DNA from: Tropicimonas marinistellae
GTDB lineage: Bacteria; Pseudomonadota; Alphaproteobacteria; Rhodobacterales; Rhodobacteraceae
Reading direction: 5' to 3'
Assembly: GCF_001509585.1 (NCBI RefSeq)
Contig: NZ_LNCI01000001.1
Coordinates: 558,001-622,000, forward strand
DNA length: 64,000 nt
Positions 51,841-61,238 of this stretch are shown piece by piece. Positions within the stretch are counted from its first letter, which is position 1; each line of letters opens with the position of its first letter. The position numbers and the translations under genes were made by a program. The notes under the pieces are model-generated. The model did no database searches. It was not told where the DNA came from and was given only the letters and a program-made list of their open reading frames with translations.

Positions 51841-53094
51841 ATGACCATTCGCACGACCGCCCTCGCGGCCCTACTCAGCGGAACCGCGCTGGCCGCTCAG
51901 GCCGCCGCGCCGGCTGATGTTGTTAGCAATTACGCCGATATCGCGCTCGCCGGGTACGAAGACAGCCTGGAAACCGCCAAGGCGCTGAAGGCCGCGCTGG
52001 AAACCCTGGTCGCCGAGCCGACCGACGCGAATCTGGACGCTGCAAAAGCGGCCTGGATCGCGGCCCGTGTTCCCTACCAGCAAACCGAGGCGTTCCGCTT
52101 CGGCAACCCGGTTGTCGACGATTGGGAAGGCAAGGTGAACGCGTGGCCGCTGGACGAAGGCCTGATCGACTATGTCGAGGGCGACGCCGGGCTGAACGAC
52201 GAGAACCCGTTCTCCGGCGCCAACGTAATCGCCAACCCGTCGCTGGAAGTCTCCGGTGCCACGGTTGATGCCACGGCGATCACCCCGGAACTCCTGCAGG
52301 AAATGCATGAGATCGACGGAATCGAAGCGAACGTGACGACCGGATATCACGCGATCGAGTTCCTCCTCTGGGGGCAGGATCTGAACGGCACCGATGCTGG
52401 CGCCGGCATGCGTCCGGTCACCGATTTCGATGCCGCGAATTGCACCGGCGGCAATTGCGAGCGCCGCGCGGAATACCTGCTGGCCGCCGCCGACCTGCTG
52501 ATCTCCGACCTGGAAGATGCGGTCGCGCTGTGGGCTGAAGGCGGGCAAGGCCGCGCCGACGTGACGGCCGATCCTGTGCAGGGCCTCGTGATGGCCTTCA
52601 CCGGCATGGGCTCGCTCTCCTACGGCGAACAGGCCGGCGAGCGCATGCAGCTCGGCCTCCTTCTGCACGATCCCGAAGAAGAGCACGATTGCTTCTCCGA
52701 CAATACCCACGCCAGCCACTTCTACGACGGGCAGGGCATTCAGAACGTCTACACCGGCACCTATACGCGGGTCGACGGCTCGATGGTCGAAGGTCCGTCG
52801 CTCTATGACGTGGTCAAGGAAAAGGACGCCGATCTGGCCGACGCGCTGAAGGCGGACATCGAGATGACGATGGAAAAGCTCGGTGCCATCGTGGCGCAGG
52901 CTGAAGCCGGCACCGCCTATGACCAGCTGATCGGCGCCGGCAACGATGAGGGCAACGCCATCGTGCAGGCCGCCATTGACGCGCTCGTCGCCCAGACCCG
53001 CAATATCGAGCGCGCCGTCGCCGCTGTCGGTCTCGACCCGATCGCGGTCGAGGGCTCCGACAGCCTCGACAACCCCGACGCCGTCTTCGAATAA
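51841..53094 (+). CDS. Imelysin-family iron-regulated protein
   Basis: 417 residues. Signal peptide to about residue 22 (LAAQAAA). The imelysin signature GxHxxE is present as GYHAIEFLLWGQD (about 168-180). Contains a Cys pair in CTGGNCERR. Imelysin-like proteins (ICMP/IrpA, EfeO relatives) bind iron or haem in the periplasm or outer membrane for uptake. Start supported by AGGA seven bases upstream. First gene of the iron operon, 58 bp before bfd. Confidence 0.92.
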   Translation: MTIRTTALAALLSGTALAAQAAAPADVVSNYADIALAGYEDSLETAKALKAALETLVAEPTDANLDAAKAAWIAARVPYQQTEAFRFGNPVVDDWEGKVNAWPLDEGLIDYVEGDAGLNDENPFSGANVIANPSLEVSGATVDATAITPELLQEMHEIDGIEANVTTGYHAIEFLLWGQDLNGTDAGAGMRPVTDFDAANCTGGNCERRAEYLLAAADLLISDLEDAVALWAEGGQGRADVTADPVQGLVMAFTGMGSLSYGEQAGERMQLGLLLHDPEEEHDCFSDNTHASHFYDGQGIQNVYTGTYTRVDGSMVEGPSLYDVVKEKDADLADALKADIEMTMEKLGAIVAQAEAGTAYDQLIGAGNDEGNAIVQAAIDALVAQTRNIERAVAAVGLDPIAVEGSDSLDNPDAVFE

Positions 53095-53152
53095 GCTAAC
53101 CGCCCGGGGGTGCCGACCTGGCGCTCCCGGCCATTTCCGGAAGCCGACTGCC

Positions 53153-53446
53153 ATGATCGTCTGTCACTGCCAGAACATCACCGACCACGACATTCACGCC
53201 GCTGTCGACTGGATGCGCGCTTCTGATGCCGAAACGATCATTACGCCCGGAAAAATCTATCACGCCCTTGGAAAGAGGGCCGAATGCGGCGCCTGCATGC
53301 CTTTGTTCTTGTCCGCGATGCGGTGCAATGACAATCTCGAAGTGCCAGCCACCCTCCGCAACTTGCGGGTAGCAAAGACAAAGGATTCCGGACATGAAGG
53401 GCGACGCAAAGGTCATCGACTATCTCAACGCGGCACTGCGCAGTGA
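53153..53446 (+). CDS. bfd: Bacterioferritin-associated ferredoxin, extended C-terminus
   Basis: 97 residues. Two cysteine pairs, Cys4/Cys6 (CHC) and Cys45/Cys48 (CGAC), ligate the 2Fe-2S cluster. Usual Bfd is about 64 residues. Here a 30-40-residue tail follows ([16 protein letters not shown] then basic [15 protein letters not shown]) and overlaps the bacterioferritin gene by 53 bp. Bfd passes electrons to bacterioferritin to release stored iron; the overlap fits co-translation with bfr. Confidence 0.88.
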   Translation: MIVCHCQNITDHDIHAAVDWMRASDAETIITPGKIYHALGKRAECGACMPLFLSAMRCNDNLEVPATLRNLRVAKTKDSGHEGRRKGHRLSQRGTAQ

Positions 53447-53879
53447 GTTGACGGCGATCAGCCAGTACTGGCTACACTACAAGCTTCAGGAGGATTGGGG
53501 GCTCGGCCACATGGCCAAGAAGAGCCGCGAGGAAAGCATCGAGGAGATGAACCACGCGGACAAGCTGATGGAGCGGATCATCTTCCTGGAGGGTCATCCG
53601 AACCTGCAGAAACTCGACCCGCTGCGGATTGGCCAGACCCCGAAGGAAACGCTGGAATGCGATCTTGCCGCCGAGGAGGAGGCCCGCGCGCTCTACAAGG
53701 AAGCCCGCGAATATTGTCACGAAGTCGGAGACCACGTGTCGAAGTTCCTGTTCGACGAATTGCTGACCGATGAAGAAGGCCACATCGATTTCCTCGAAAC
53801 GCAGCTCGACCTGCACGCCAAGCTGGGCGAGGAGCGGTATGCCTTGCTCAACGCGTCCAAGATGGATGAAGCCGAGTAG
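53394..53879 (+). CDS. bfr: Bacterioferritin
   Basis: 161 residues, the usual length. Ferroxidase site residues are all in place: [10 protein letters not shown] (Glu18), [11 protein letters not shown] (Glu51, Met52 the haem ligand, His54), the second pair in ECDLAAEEE and [15 protein letters not shown] (Glu127, His130). Stores iron as a mineral in a 24-mer with haem between subunits. Overlaps bfd upstream by 53 bp and the di-haem gene downstream by 14 bp. Confidence 0.96.
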   Translation: MKGDAKVIDYLNAALRSELTAISQYWLHYKLQEDWGLGHMAKKSREESIEEMNHADKLMERIIFLEGHPNLQKLDPLRIGQTPKETLECDLAAEEEARALYKEAREYCHEVGDHVSKFLFDELLTDEEGHIDFLETQLDLHAKLGEERYALLNASKMDEAE

Positions 53880-55428
53880 CCAGGCCCTGCGGGCCGTGGC
53901 TTCCTGCGCCACGGCCCTTGTCTTGCACCCCGGTGTCGCGGTGGGCCTGGATGTGCCCGCCGAAGGATGGGGAGAACCGCACCTCTCGGTGGTCCCCCGC
54001 ACGGACGACGAACTGGCACGTATCGCGGGCGTCACGGCGGCGCCGGATACGTTCGAGGCGGCGGAACCCTACGAGGCCCGCCCGGCCGGTGCGGCGACGC
54101 ATGTCGATCACGCGACCAGCACGCCGTTTTCCCTGCCCTCCGCCAACCTGCGCCCGGAACTCGGGCTGGATTTCCGCGTTGGAAACGGGCTCTTCGAGAA
54201 GCTCTGGGTGGAGGCGCCCACCGCCACCACCGCGAGCGACGGTCTTGGGCCGCTATTCAACGCGCGCGGCTGCAAATCCTGTCATATTCGCGACGGGCGG
54301 GGCCACGCCCCGGCGGGCCCGGACGATTTCGGGGTTTCGATGGTCCTGCGCCTGTCCGTCCCGGACGAAGCCTCCGATCTGTCGGAGGCGACGCGCGCCT
54401 ATCTCAACAACGCGCCGGACCCGGTCTATGGCCGGCAGTTGCAGGACAAATCGGTGGCCGGGCTGGCGGCAGAGGGGCGGCTCCGGGTTTCCTACACGAC
54501 GGAGACCGTGACACTCGCCGATGGCATGGTCGTGGAACTCCGCAGGCCCGAGGTGACGGTGGAGCGGCTGTCTCAGGGCCCCCTGCACGCGGAAGCGGAG
54601 ACCAGCGCGCGTATCGCGCCGCCGATGATCGGCCTCGGCCTGCTGGAGGCGATCCCGGAGGCCGACATCCTGGCGGCGGCGGACCCTGCGGACGCCAATG
54701 GCGACGGCATATCGGGGCGGCCGAACCGGGTCTGGTCGCTGGAATACGGGCAATGGATGCTGGGCCGCTTCGGCTGGAAGGCGGGGCAGCCAACCCTGGC
54801 GCAACAGAGTTCGGATGCCTTCGTGCACGATATCGGGATCTCGACGCCGCTGCACCCCTCGCCCTGGGGCGATTGCATGGAACCGCAGGCGTCCTGCCGC
54901 GCCGCGCCGCACGGCGTGACGGGCAATGCGGAGGGGCTGGAGATCCCGACACCGGCGATGGACCGGGTGACGCTCTACGTGCGTAACCTTGCCGTTCCCG
55001 CGCGGCCGGACAGCGATGCGCCGGACGTGCTGCGCGGCAAGGCCCAGTTCCACGCCGCCGGCTGCGCCGCCTGTCACAGGCCGAAGTTCGTGACCCACCG
55101 CTTGCAGGCGCAGCCGGAGCAGAGCTTCCAACTCGTCTGGCCCTATTCGGACCTGCTGTTGCACGACATGGGGCCGGGGCTGGCCGACACTCGTCCCGAG
55201 GCGGCGGCCACGGGGCGCGAATGGCGGACCGCGCCGCTCTGGGGGATCGGCCATACCGAGGCGGTCGCGGGCGCGGCCGGTTTCGGCTATCTGCACGACG
55301 GGCGCGCGCGCAGCCTGCTGGAGGCGATCCTGTGGCATGGCGGCGAAGCGTCGTCGGCGCGCGACGCCGTGCGGGAGATGCAAGCGGAGGACCGCGCCGC
55401 GCTCCTGGCATTCCTGAAATCGCTCTGA
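53866..55428 (+). CDS. Di-haem oxidoreductase-like protein (DUF1111/DHOR)
   Basis: 520 residues. Signal peptide at 1-27 ([20 protein letters not shown]). Two haem c sites: CKSCH near residue 136 and CAACH near 400, with a further pair of Cys (CMEPQASC). Long segments [20 protein letters not shown] and [10 protein letters not shown] are typical of the DHOR family, relatives of MauG. In imelysin clusters it is thought to reduce iron or oxidise a partner; not tested. Starts 14 bp inside the end of bfr. Confidence 0.9.
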   Translation: MKPSSQALRAVASCATALVLHPGVAVGLDVPAEGWGEPHLSVVPRTDDELARIAGVTAAPDTFEAAEPYEARPAGAATHVDHATSTPFSLPSANLRPELGLDFRVGNGLFEKLWVEAPTATTASDGLGPLFNARGCKSCHIRDGRGHAPAGPDDFGVSMVLRLSVPDEASDLSEATRAYLNNAPDPVYGRQLQDKSVAGLAAEGRLRVSYTTETVTLADGMVVELRRPEVTVERLSQGPLHAEAETSARIAPPMIGLGLLEAIPEADILAAADPADANGDGISGRPNRVWSLEYGQWMLGRFGWKAGQPTLAQQSSDAFVHDIGISTPLHPSPWGDCMEPQASCRAAPHGVTGNAEGLEIPTPAMDRVTLYVRNLAVPARPDSDAPDVLRGKAQFHAAGCAACHRPKFVTHRLQAQPEQSFQLVWPYSDLLLHDMGPGLADTRPEAAATGREWRTAPLWGIGHTEAVAGAAGFGYLHDGRARSLLEAILWHGGEASSARDAVREMQAEDRAALLAFLKSL

Positions 55429-55440
55429 CGGAGAGAGACA

Positions 55441-56501
55441 TGGACAGACGCCACTTCCTCGCGGCCGGATCCGCGGCCATGCTCGCGGCCCCCGCATGGG
55501 CGGACGCCGGTGCGCCTGCCTTCGTGACCGCGGCCGGCAAGCCCGACGGCAGCACCTGGACCGTCGGACTCGATGCGGCGGGGGCGGTCTGTTTCGCCTT
55601 TCCGGTGCCCGGGCGCGGCCATGCCGCCGCGCTGCACCCGAAGCGCGCCGAGGCCGTGGCCATCGCCCGGCGGCCGGGGACCTTCGCGGTGGTGCTCGAT
55701 TGCTCGAACGGCCGCAGCCTCGCGCGGCTCGCCGCACCGGAGGGCCGGCATTTCTACGGCCATGGGGCCTATACGGCCGATGGCGCCCATCTGCTGACCA
55801 CCGAGAACGCCTATGACGTGCCGGAGGGGCGGATCGGCGTCTGGGATGTGGCCGCGGGGTACGTGCGCGTGGACGACCTGCCGTCGGGCGGGATCGGGCC
55901 CCACGAGATGATCCGTCTGAAGTCGGGCGGGTTTGCCGTGGCGAACGGAGGCATCCAGACCCATCCGGACTATGCGCGCCAGAAGCTCAACATCCCCACC
56001 ATGCGGCCAAACCTGACCTACCTTTCGGACACTGCCGCCATTTTGGAGACCGTGGCGCCGCCGGAGGAGATGCGGCTGAACTCGATCCGCCACATCGCGG
56101 AGGATGGCGGCCTGGTGGCGATCGCGCTGCAATGGCAGGGCAACCCGATGACCCGCGTCCCGCTGCTCGCGACCCACCGCCGGGGCGACGCGCTGCGGTT
56201 TCTCGATCACCCCGATACCGTCCGGCTGAAGCAATATGCCGGCTCGATCGCGGTGAGCGCGACGCGGCAGGAGATCGTGCTGACCGGCCCCAAGGGGAGC
56301 TACGCGGTGTTTTTCGACGCGCAGAGCGGCAGGCCGCTGCCGGGACGGGCGCTCCCGGTCGCCGCTGGCGCAGCCCCGGCAGCCGAGGGGCTGGCGATCA
56401 CTATCGAGGGCGGCCTTGCGCTCGGGGGCAACGGCGATTTTCGCAGGGTTCCCGTGGCCGGCGGCTGGTCGTGGGACAACCATTTGGTGGCCATCGGCTA
56501 G
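55441..56501 (+). CDS. DUF1513-family protein (imelysin cluster)
   Basis: 353 residues. Starts MDRRHFLAAGSAAMLAAPAW, a twin-arginine-like or Sec signal peptide; the rest is beta-propeller-like with repeats such as GHGAYTADGAHLLTTENAYD. DUF1513 genes are regularly adjacent to imelysin and di-haem genes. Probably a periplasmic partner of the iron system. Follows the di-haem gene by 12 bp. Confidence 0.9.
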
Positions 56502-56533
56502 GGACCGGCCGTGGCACGCCCCGGCGGTGGTGT

Positions 56534-56590
56534 CGGGGGGGCTGTCTGCCCCCCGCGCGGCAGGTGCCGCGCTCCCCCCGAGGATATTTC
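56534..56590. terminator. Hairpin and CCCCCCGAGGATATTT motif between convergent genes
   Basis: CGGGGGG (56534-56540) pairs with CCCCCCG (56549-56555), followed by CCCCCCGAGGATATTTC at 56574-56590. The latter motif recurs between genes in Rhodobacterales genomes I recall. It lies between the DUF1513 and phosphomannomutase stops and may terminate either. Confidence 0.45.
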
Positions 56591-56614
56591 CCGACAGAAG
56601 ATGCGCAGCCGCCC

Positions 56615-57985
56615 TCAGGCCTCGAATGCCCGGATCAGCGCCGAGACCTCGGCGGTTTTCCGGTCCAGCAGGGCGCGGTCGCCGCGGGTTTCGACATTGA
56701 GCCGCAGGACCGGTTCCGTGGCGGAGCGGCGCAGGTTGAGGCGCCAGTCGGCGACCGCGAGGCCGAGGCCGTCCATGCGGTCGATCTCCGGCGCCTCCGG
56801 TTGAAGCGCGCGCTCCACCGCCGCCATCGCCGCGGCGGGGTCGGAGACACGGAAGTTGATCTCGCCGGAAGAGGGATAGGCGGCGCGGCGGTCGCCGATC
56901 AGCGCCGAGAGCGGCTGGCCGGTGCGGCAGATGTGTTCGGCGATCAGGAGCCAGGGGATCATGCCGCTGTCGCAATACATGAAATCCCGGAAGTAGTGAT
57001 GCGCCGACATTTCGCCGCCGTAGACCGCGTCGACCCGGCGCATCGCGGCTTTCACGTGCACGTGGCCGGTGAGAGAGGCCACCGCTTCGCCCCCGGCCCG
57101 CGCGACCAGCTCCTGCGTATTCCACATGATGCGCGGGTCGTGGACGATCTTCGCGCCGGGCGACTTGCCGAGGAAGGCGGTGGCCAGCAGGCCGACGAGG
57201 TATTCGCCGTCGATGAAGGCGCCGGTTTCGTCGAAAAGGAAGCAGCGGTCGAAATCGCCGTCCCACGCGACGCCGAAATCGGCGCCCGCGGCGCTCACGG
57301 CCTCGGCCGTCGCGGGCCGGTTCTCCGGCAGCAGCGGGTTGGGGATGCCGTTGGGAAAGGTCCCGTCCGGCGTGTGGTGCAGCCGCACGACGGAGAGATC
57401 GGCACCGCGTTCGGCAAGCGCCTCGGCAATCGCATCGAATGTCGGGCCTGCGCAGCCGTTGCCCGGGTTGACGAGGATCTTCAGCCCCTTGAGCGCGGCG
57501 GGATCGGCGAAGGAGAGGACGCGGTCCACGTAGGCCGGACGGGGATTTTCCGCGCGGATCGAGCCGCGGGCGCCATCCGGCGCGGCGATGCCGGCGGCGG
57601 TGCGGTCATGGATCTCCTGGAAGCCTTCGTCCGGGGGGATTGGGCGCGCGCCGGGGCCCACGAACTTGATGCCGTTGTAGTCGATCGGATTGTGGGACGC
57701 CGTCACCATCAGCCCGCCGCCGGCGCCGAAATGCTCCGTGGCGAAATAGACTTCCTCGGTGCCGCAAAGCCCGATGTCGATGACGTCCGTTCCGCTTTCG
57801 GCGAGGCCCGTGGCAAGGGCCGAGGCGAAGCTCTCGGAGGTCGCGCGCACGTCGCGGCCGACGACGACGGTGCCGGGGCGCATCACGGCGGCATAGGCGC
57901 GGCCGATCTGGCGGCAGGTTTCGGCGGTCAATTCCTCACCGATACGGCCGCGCACGTCGTATCCCTTGAAACAGGCCAGTCGCAT
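56615..57985 (-). CDS. manB: Phosphomannomutase/phosphoglucomutase
   Basis: 456 residues, alpha-D-phosphohexomutase family. Phosphoserine loop MVTASHNPIDYNG near residue 105, metal loop AWDGDFDRCFLF near 240, sugar-binding loop EMSAHHYFRDF near 325, phosphate-binding C-terminal RRSATEPVLRLNVETRG. Interconverts mannose-6-P/mannose-1-P or the glucose pair, feeding polysaccharide synthesis; the exact substrate preference cannot be read. Confidence 0.93.
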   Translation of the reverse strand: MRLACFKGYDVRGRIGEELTAETCRQIGRAYAAVMRPGTVVVGRDVRATSESFASALATGLAESGTDVIDIGLCGTEEVYFATEHFGAGGGLMVTASHNPIDYNGIKFVGPGARPIPPDEGFQEIHDRTAAGIAAPDGARGSIRAENPRPAYVDRVLSFADPAALKGLKILVNPGNGCAGPTFDAIAEALAERGADLSVVRLHHTPDGTFPNGIPNPLLPENRPATAEAVSAAGADFGVAWDGDFDRCFLFDETGAFIDGEYLVGLLATAFLGKSPGAKIVHDPRIMWNTQELVARAGGEAVASLTGHVHVKAAMRRVDAVYGGEMSAHHYFRDFMYCDSGMIPWLLIAEHICRTGQPLSALIGDRRAAYPSSGEINFRVSDPAAAMAAVERALQPEAPEIDRMDGLGLAVADWRLNLRRSATEPVLRLNVETRGDRALLDRKTAEVSALIRAFEA

Positions 57986-58463
57986 ATTCGTCTCCTTGGC
58001 AATTCCCGCGCGACCATAGGGGGGGCGGGCCGGCCGTGCCAGCCGGCGCCGGTGCGCCGCATGGTCCCAGACGGAGCGGCAGGCGCCCTCGATGGACGAT
58101 GTCTCGGTATCCCGGCTGGTGGGCGCGGTCGGGGAGTGCGTCCCGGCGCTCTATGCGACGTTCATGGAAAGCGGCCGCCGGCGCCGCGTCCTCGATCCCG
58201 ATGCCCGCGTGACCGTCGCCTGGAGGACCCTCGGCATGCACGGCCACGCCGATATCGAGGCAGGACCGAACCATGGCCGCTCGCTGCCGGATGTGTCGCC
58301 GGGCCAGCCCGGAACGGGAGGGTATCGGCGAGGCTTGCGCGCCCGGCATCAAGGCGATGCTGTGGCCGGGCAGGGCGCTGCGCCACGGTGCCGTACCGGC
58401 TTGCCCGTCGCGGCGGCGTCGCTATGCTGCCAGCGACGAACGACAATCTTCCGTGGGACATAC
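57986..58463. other. 478-bp region without a supported gene
   Basis: Between manB (minus) and the PqiC-like gene (plus), so divergent promoters are expected. A plus-strand open frame from 58092 continues into the lipoprotein frame; its first ~65 residues look partly protein-like (VSVSRLVGAVGECVPALY) but then it becomes low-complexity. Could be a decayed gene. No RNA or repeat recognised. Confidence 0.4.
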
Positions 58464-59021
58464 ATGCGCCGCCTCCTCTGCCTTCTCGCCGTAGCCAGCC
58501 TTCTGGCGGCATGCGGCGGCCCGACCACCCGTTATGCCGCGGCGCCAGTGCCTTCGGGCAATCGCATCGGAATCTCCGTTTCACGGCTTGAAGTGCGCGA
58601 AGTCTCGCTGCCCACCTATGCCCAGACCGAGGAGATCTGGACCGAGATCGACGGCGGTGCCCTGCGCTCCAGCGCCCGAACCCTCTGGGCGGATGAGCCT
58701 TCGCGCGGGATCACCCAGGAACTCAGCCAGCATCTGTCGTCGCTCACCGGCGCGCGCGTCGCGGCCGAACCCTGGCCATTCGAGGATCTGCCCCAGGCGC
58801 GGCTGGTCGTGCGGGTGGGCGAGATGGTGGCCGGCGTGGACGGCAACTTCCGGCTGGCCGGGCAATATTACGTGGCAAGCGACAGCGGGCGCCGCGACCG
58901 CTCGGGGGATTTTCGCGTCAGCGCACCGATCGCGCCCGACAGCGGCGCGCAGGGGATCGCGGCGGCAAGGGCGATTGCGGTGCGCGATCTCGCCCGGCTC
59001 ATCGCCTCCCGCGGTATCTAG
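58464..59021 (+). CDS. PqiC-like ABC-type auxiliary lipoprotein
   Basis: 185 residues. Lipobox LAAC (Cys17) after a signal peptide; then the family core: EVREVSLPTYAQTEEIW, LWADEPSRGITQELSQHL, EPWPFEDLPQARLVVRVGEM, FRLAGQYYVASD. PqiC is the outer-membrane partner of PqiAB. In E. coli it follows pqiB directly; here it lies 15 kb from the pqiAB operon and on the opposite strand. It could also be an auxiliary protein of another MCE system. Confidence 0.8.
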   Translation: MRRLLCLLAVASLLAACGGPTTRYAAAPVPSGNRIGISVSRLEVREVSLPTYAQTEEIWTEIDGGALRSSARTLWADEPSRGITQELSQHLSSLTGARVAAEPWPFEDLPQARLVVRVGEMVAGVDGNFRLAGQYYVASDSGRRDRSGDFRVSAPIAPDSGAQGIAAARAIAVRDLARLIASRGI

Positions 59022-59108
59022 GGCCGAATCTCGGCGCGGTGCCAACTCTCGTTGCCGTGGTGCCGCCTGACATGATCTCTTCCTTGCACCAGAAAAGTGC
59101 GAGCGGCG

Positions 59109-59879
59109 TCAATGCCACTCAAATGCACTGTCCGGCGACTCTCGGGACCATTGCGCGATCTCCTCGCGTACCGTGCCGATGTTCGGGACAAGATCGAGGA
59201 CGGATGACGAGTTCTGCGACTTGCCAGTGAGCGTCGCGTTCAGGCTGTCTTCGAAGCCTGGGATTCCCTCGGGGTTCAGCCCGATAAACTCCAGCAATTC
59301 GATCACGCGAGCGCGCCCGGCGGCGGGATCGCCGTAGATCTGCTCAAACTGGAGGATATGCGGTACAAGGTTGTTCTCCCGGAATTTCCGGGCCAGCCAC
59401 TTTCGGCGGTTCAGGCCTTTTCGGATGTGCCCTATCGCATCCGGCGTCGAAAGGGGCTTGAGCACGATGCGGCCAGCCTCGATCTCCGGGTAGATCTCTT
59501 TTGCCTGCCTCGGTCCCCAGGCGCCCGTCTGCCTTGCCAGTTCCAGCGAGAGCGCGCGCTGCGTGTCGTCACGCCTGTCCAGGACAACATGCTTGTAGCC
59601 GAGCGTCGTCGCTTCGGACACGAGCGCCCGGTGCAGCGGCCGCGGCAACATATCGAAGCAATGCTTGATATTCGGACGCGCGGCCAGCGCCTTGCCAACG
59701 TTCCTACTGAGCGTACCGCCGTCTTTGGTTTCTCGGAAATTCTTGACGACCCACCCAAACGAGCGGTCTGCATTGAATGGTTCGTGCATGATCGTGGTGT
59801 CGGACAGCGAGCCGACAAATTGCGCCAGCGCAGTACCGCCGCTCCGACGAAACGTCCATATCAGGACCGGATCCGACAT
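59109..59879 (-). CDS. Sulfotransferase-like protein (P-loop)
   Basis: 256 residues. N-terminal LIWTFRRSGGTALAQFVG fits the PAPS phosphate loop (RSGGT), and FNADRSFGW and ELARQTGAWG follow. The second PAPS site resembles KHVVLDRRDDTQRALSLELA. No membrane segment. Not similar to the sulfotransferase at 31966 beyond the fold. Probably acts on a surface glycan or small molecule; the start 59879 is preceded by an AGAAGAG sequence. Confidence 0.75.
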   Translation of the reverse strand: MSDPVLIWTFRRSGGTALAQFVGSLSDTTIMHEPFNADRSFGWVVKNFRETKDGGTLSRNVGKALAARPNIKHCFDMLPRPLHRALVSEATTLGYKHVVLDRRDDTQRALSLELARQTGAWGPRQAKEIYPEIEAGRIVLKPLSTPDAIGHIRKGLNRRKWLARKFRENNLVPHILQFEQIYGDPAAGRARVIELLEFIGLNPEGIPGFEDSLNATLTGKSQNSSSVLDLVPNIGTVREEIAQWSRESPDSAFEWH

Positions 59880-59961
59880 GATCCATCTCTTCTTGTGGTT
59901 GCGATCATCCGCCGCCATTCTTACGCGGCTCACCGCTGTGTGCGCGGCATCGGCCCGGGTC

Positions 59962-60213
59962 TCACTCGGCCTTCACGGCCGCTTCCAGCGCCTCGATGCG
60001 GGCCTTCAGCGCCTCGTTCTCTTCCCGCGCTTTCTGCGCCATGGCGCGGGCGGCGTCGAATTCCTCCCGCGTGACGAAGTCGCGTTCGGCCAGCCAGCGG
60101 TCGATCATGGATTTGAAGGCCGTCTCGGCCTCGTCCTTCGCGCCCTGCGCCACGCCCATCGCGTTGGTCATCAGCTGCGAGAAGTCGTCGAAAAACTTGT
60201 TTCGGCTCTGCAT
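59962..60213 (-). CDS. ubiK: Ubiquinone biosynthesis accessory factor UbiK
   Basis: 83 residues. Opens MQSRNKFFDDFSQLMTNAMG, the YqiC/BMFP (UbiK) signature, and ends in a long coiled coil with EEFDAARAMAQKAREENEAL. It binds membranes and supports ubiquinone hydroxylation with UbiJ. Divergent from lgt 98 bp away, a frequent arrangement in Rhodobacterales. Confidence 0.9.
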   Translation of the reverse strand: MQSRNKFFDDFSQLMTNAMGVAQGAKDEAETAFKSMIDRWLAERDFVTREEFDAARAMAQKAREENEALKARIEALEAAVKAE

Positions 60214-60311
60214 AGGGCACCCGTCCGTTACATCCGCATCCTATATGGCCCTCATGGCGGGCGGCCTCAAGGTTGACTTCGCCGCATAACGACAGGCAAG
60301 AGCGGTAAGCA

Positions 60312-61238
60312 ATGCAGGCAGTCATCCCCTTTCCCGAGCCGAGCCCCGAACTCTTTTCCTTCACGCTCTTTGGAATGGAGTTCGCGCTGCGGTGGTACGC
60401 GCTGGCCTATATCGCGGGCCTGATCCTTGGTTGGCGGCTGGTCGTTTCGCTGGTCCGGCGCCCCGGCCTGTGGCCGGACAACGCTCCGCCGATGAAACCC
60501 GCCCAGGTCGAGGATCTTCTGACCTGGGTGATCCTCGGCGTGGTATTGGGCGGGCGGCTGGGCTTCGTGCTCTTCTACAAGCCGCTCTACTATCTCGCCC
60601 ACCCGATGGAGATCCTTGCCGTCTGGCAGGGCGGAATGGCGTTTCACGGCGGCCTTCTGGGCGTGGTGATCGCGGTCTGGATCTTCACCGGACGCCACGG
60701 GATACCGCGCCTCGGCGCGGCCGACGCGCTCGCCATGGCGACGCCCCCGGGGCTCTTCTTCGGGCGAATCGCCAATTTCATCAATGGCGAGCTTTGGGGG
60801 CGCCCGTCGGATGTCCCATGGGCGATGAAGTTCCCCACCCTGTGTTCCGACCCTGTGTTGCAGGGATGCCCGGTGGCAGGCGAATGGGTCTATTATGGCC
60901 ACGAGGTCGCGCGGCACCCGAGCCAGCTCTACGAGGCGGCGCTGGAAGGGCTGGTGCTTGGCCTGGTGCTGGTCTGGCTGGCCATCCGGGGCCGGGCGCT
61001 CAAGCGGCCGGGTCTGATCACCGGGGTCTTCTTCGCCGGCTACGGGATTGCGCGCTTCATCGTGGAGTATTTCCGGCAGGCCGACCCGCAGTTCATCACC
61101 GCCGACAATCCCATCGGCTTCGTGATCGGGCAGGGCGCCGTGGGCGTGACGATGGGGCAACTCCTGTCGCTGCCGATGGTCGTGCTGGGCGCGGTCTTGA
61201 TCGCCCTTGCGTTGCGCCGGACACCCGCGCCCGCATGA
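60312..61238 (+). CDS. lgt: Prolipoprotein diacylglyceryl transferase
   Basis: 308 residues. Seven membrane helices with the family motifs [10 protein letters not shown] (the catalytic His-Gly-Gly) and [15 protein letters not shown] (the Lgt signature). Transfers diacylglycerol from phosphatidylglycerol to the lipobox cysteine, first step of lipoprotein maturation; needed by the many lipoproteins in this window. Overlaps the midA gene by ATGA. Confidence 0.96.
   Translation: MQAVIPFPEPSPELFSFTLFGMEFALRWYALAYIAGLILGWRLVVSLVRRPGLWPDNAPPMKPAQVEDLLTWVILGVVLGGRLGFVLFYKPLYYLAHPMEILAVWQGGMAFHGGLLGVVIAVWIFTGRHGIPRLGAADALAMATPPGLFFGRIANFINGELWGRPSDVPWAMKFPTLCSDPVLQGCPVAGEWVYYGHEVARHPSQLYEAALEGLVLGLVLVWLAIRGRALKRPGLITGVFFAGYGIARFIVEYFRQADPQFITADNPIGFVIGQGAVGVTMGQLLSLPMVVLGAVLIALALRRTPAPA

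Noticed and set aside
54253-55737. Long minus-strand frame opposite the di-haem gene
   Set aside because: Antisense to a gene with two CxxCH sites; composition is Arg/Pro-rich and no motif is present.
58092-58463. Possible separate gene before the PqiC-like lipoprotein
   Set aside because: The frame is open but the second half is not protein-like and no ribosome-binding site or homology was recognised; listed as gene-free.
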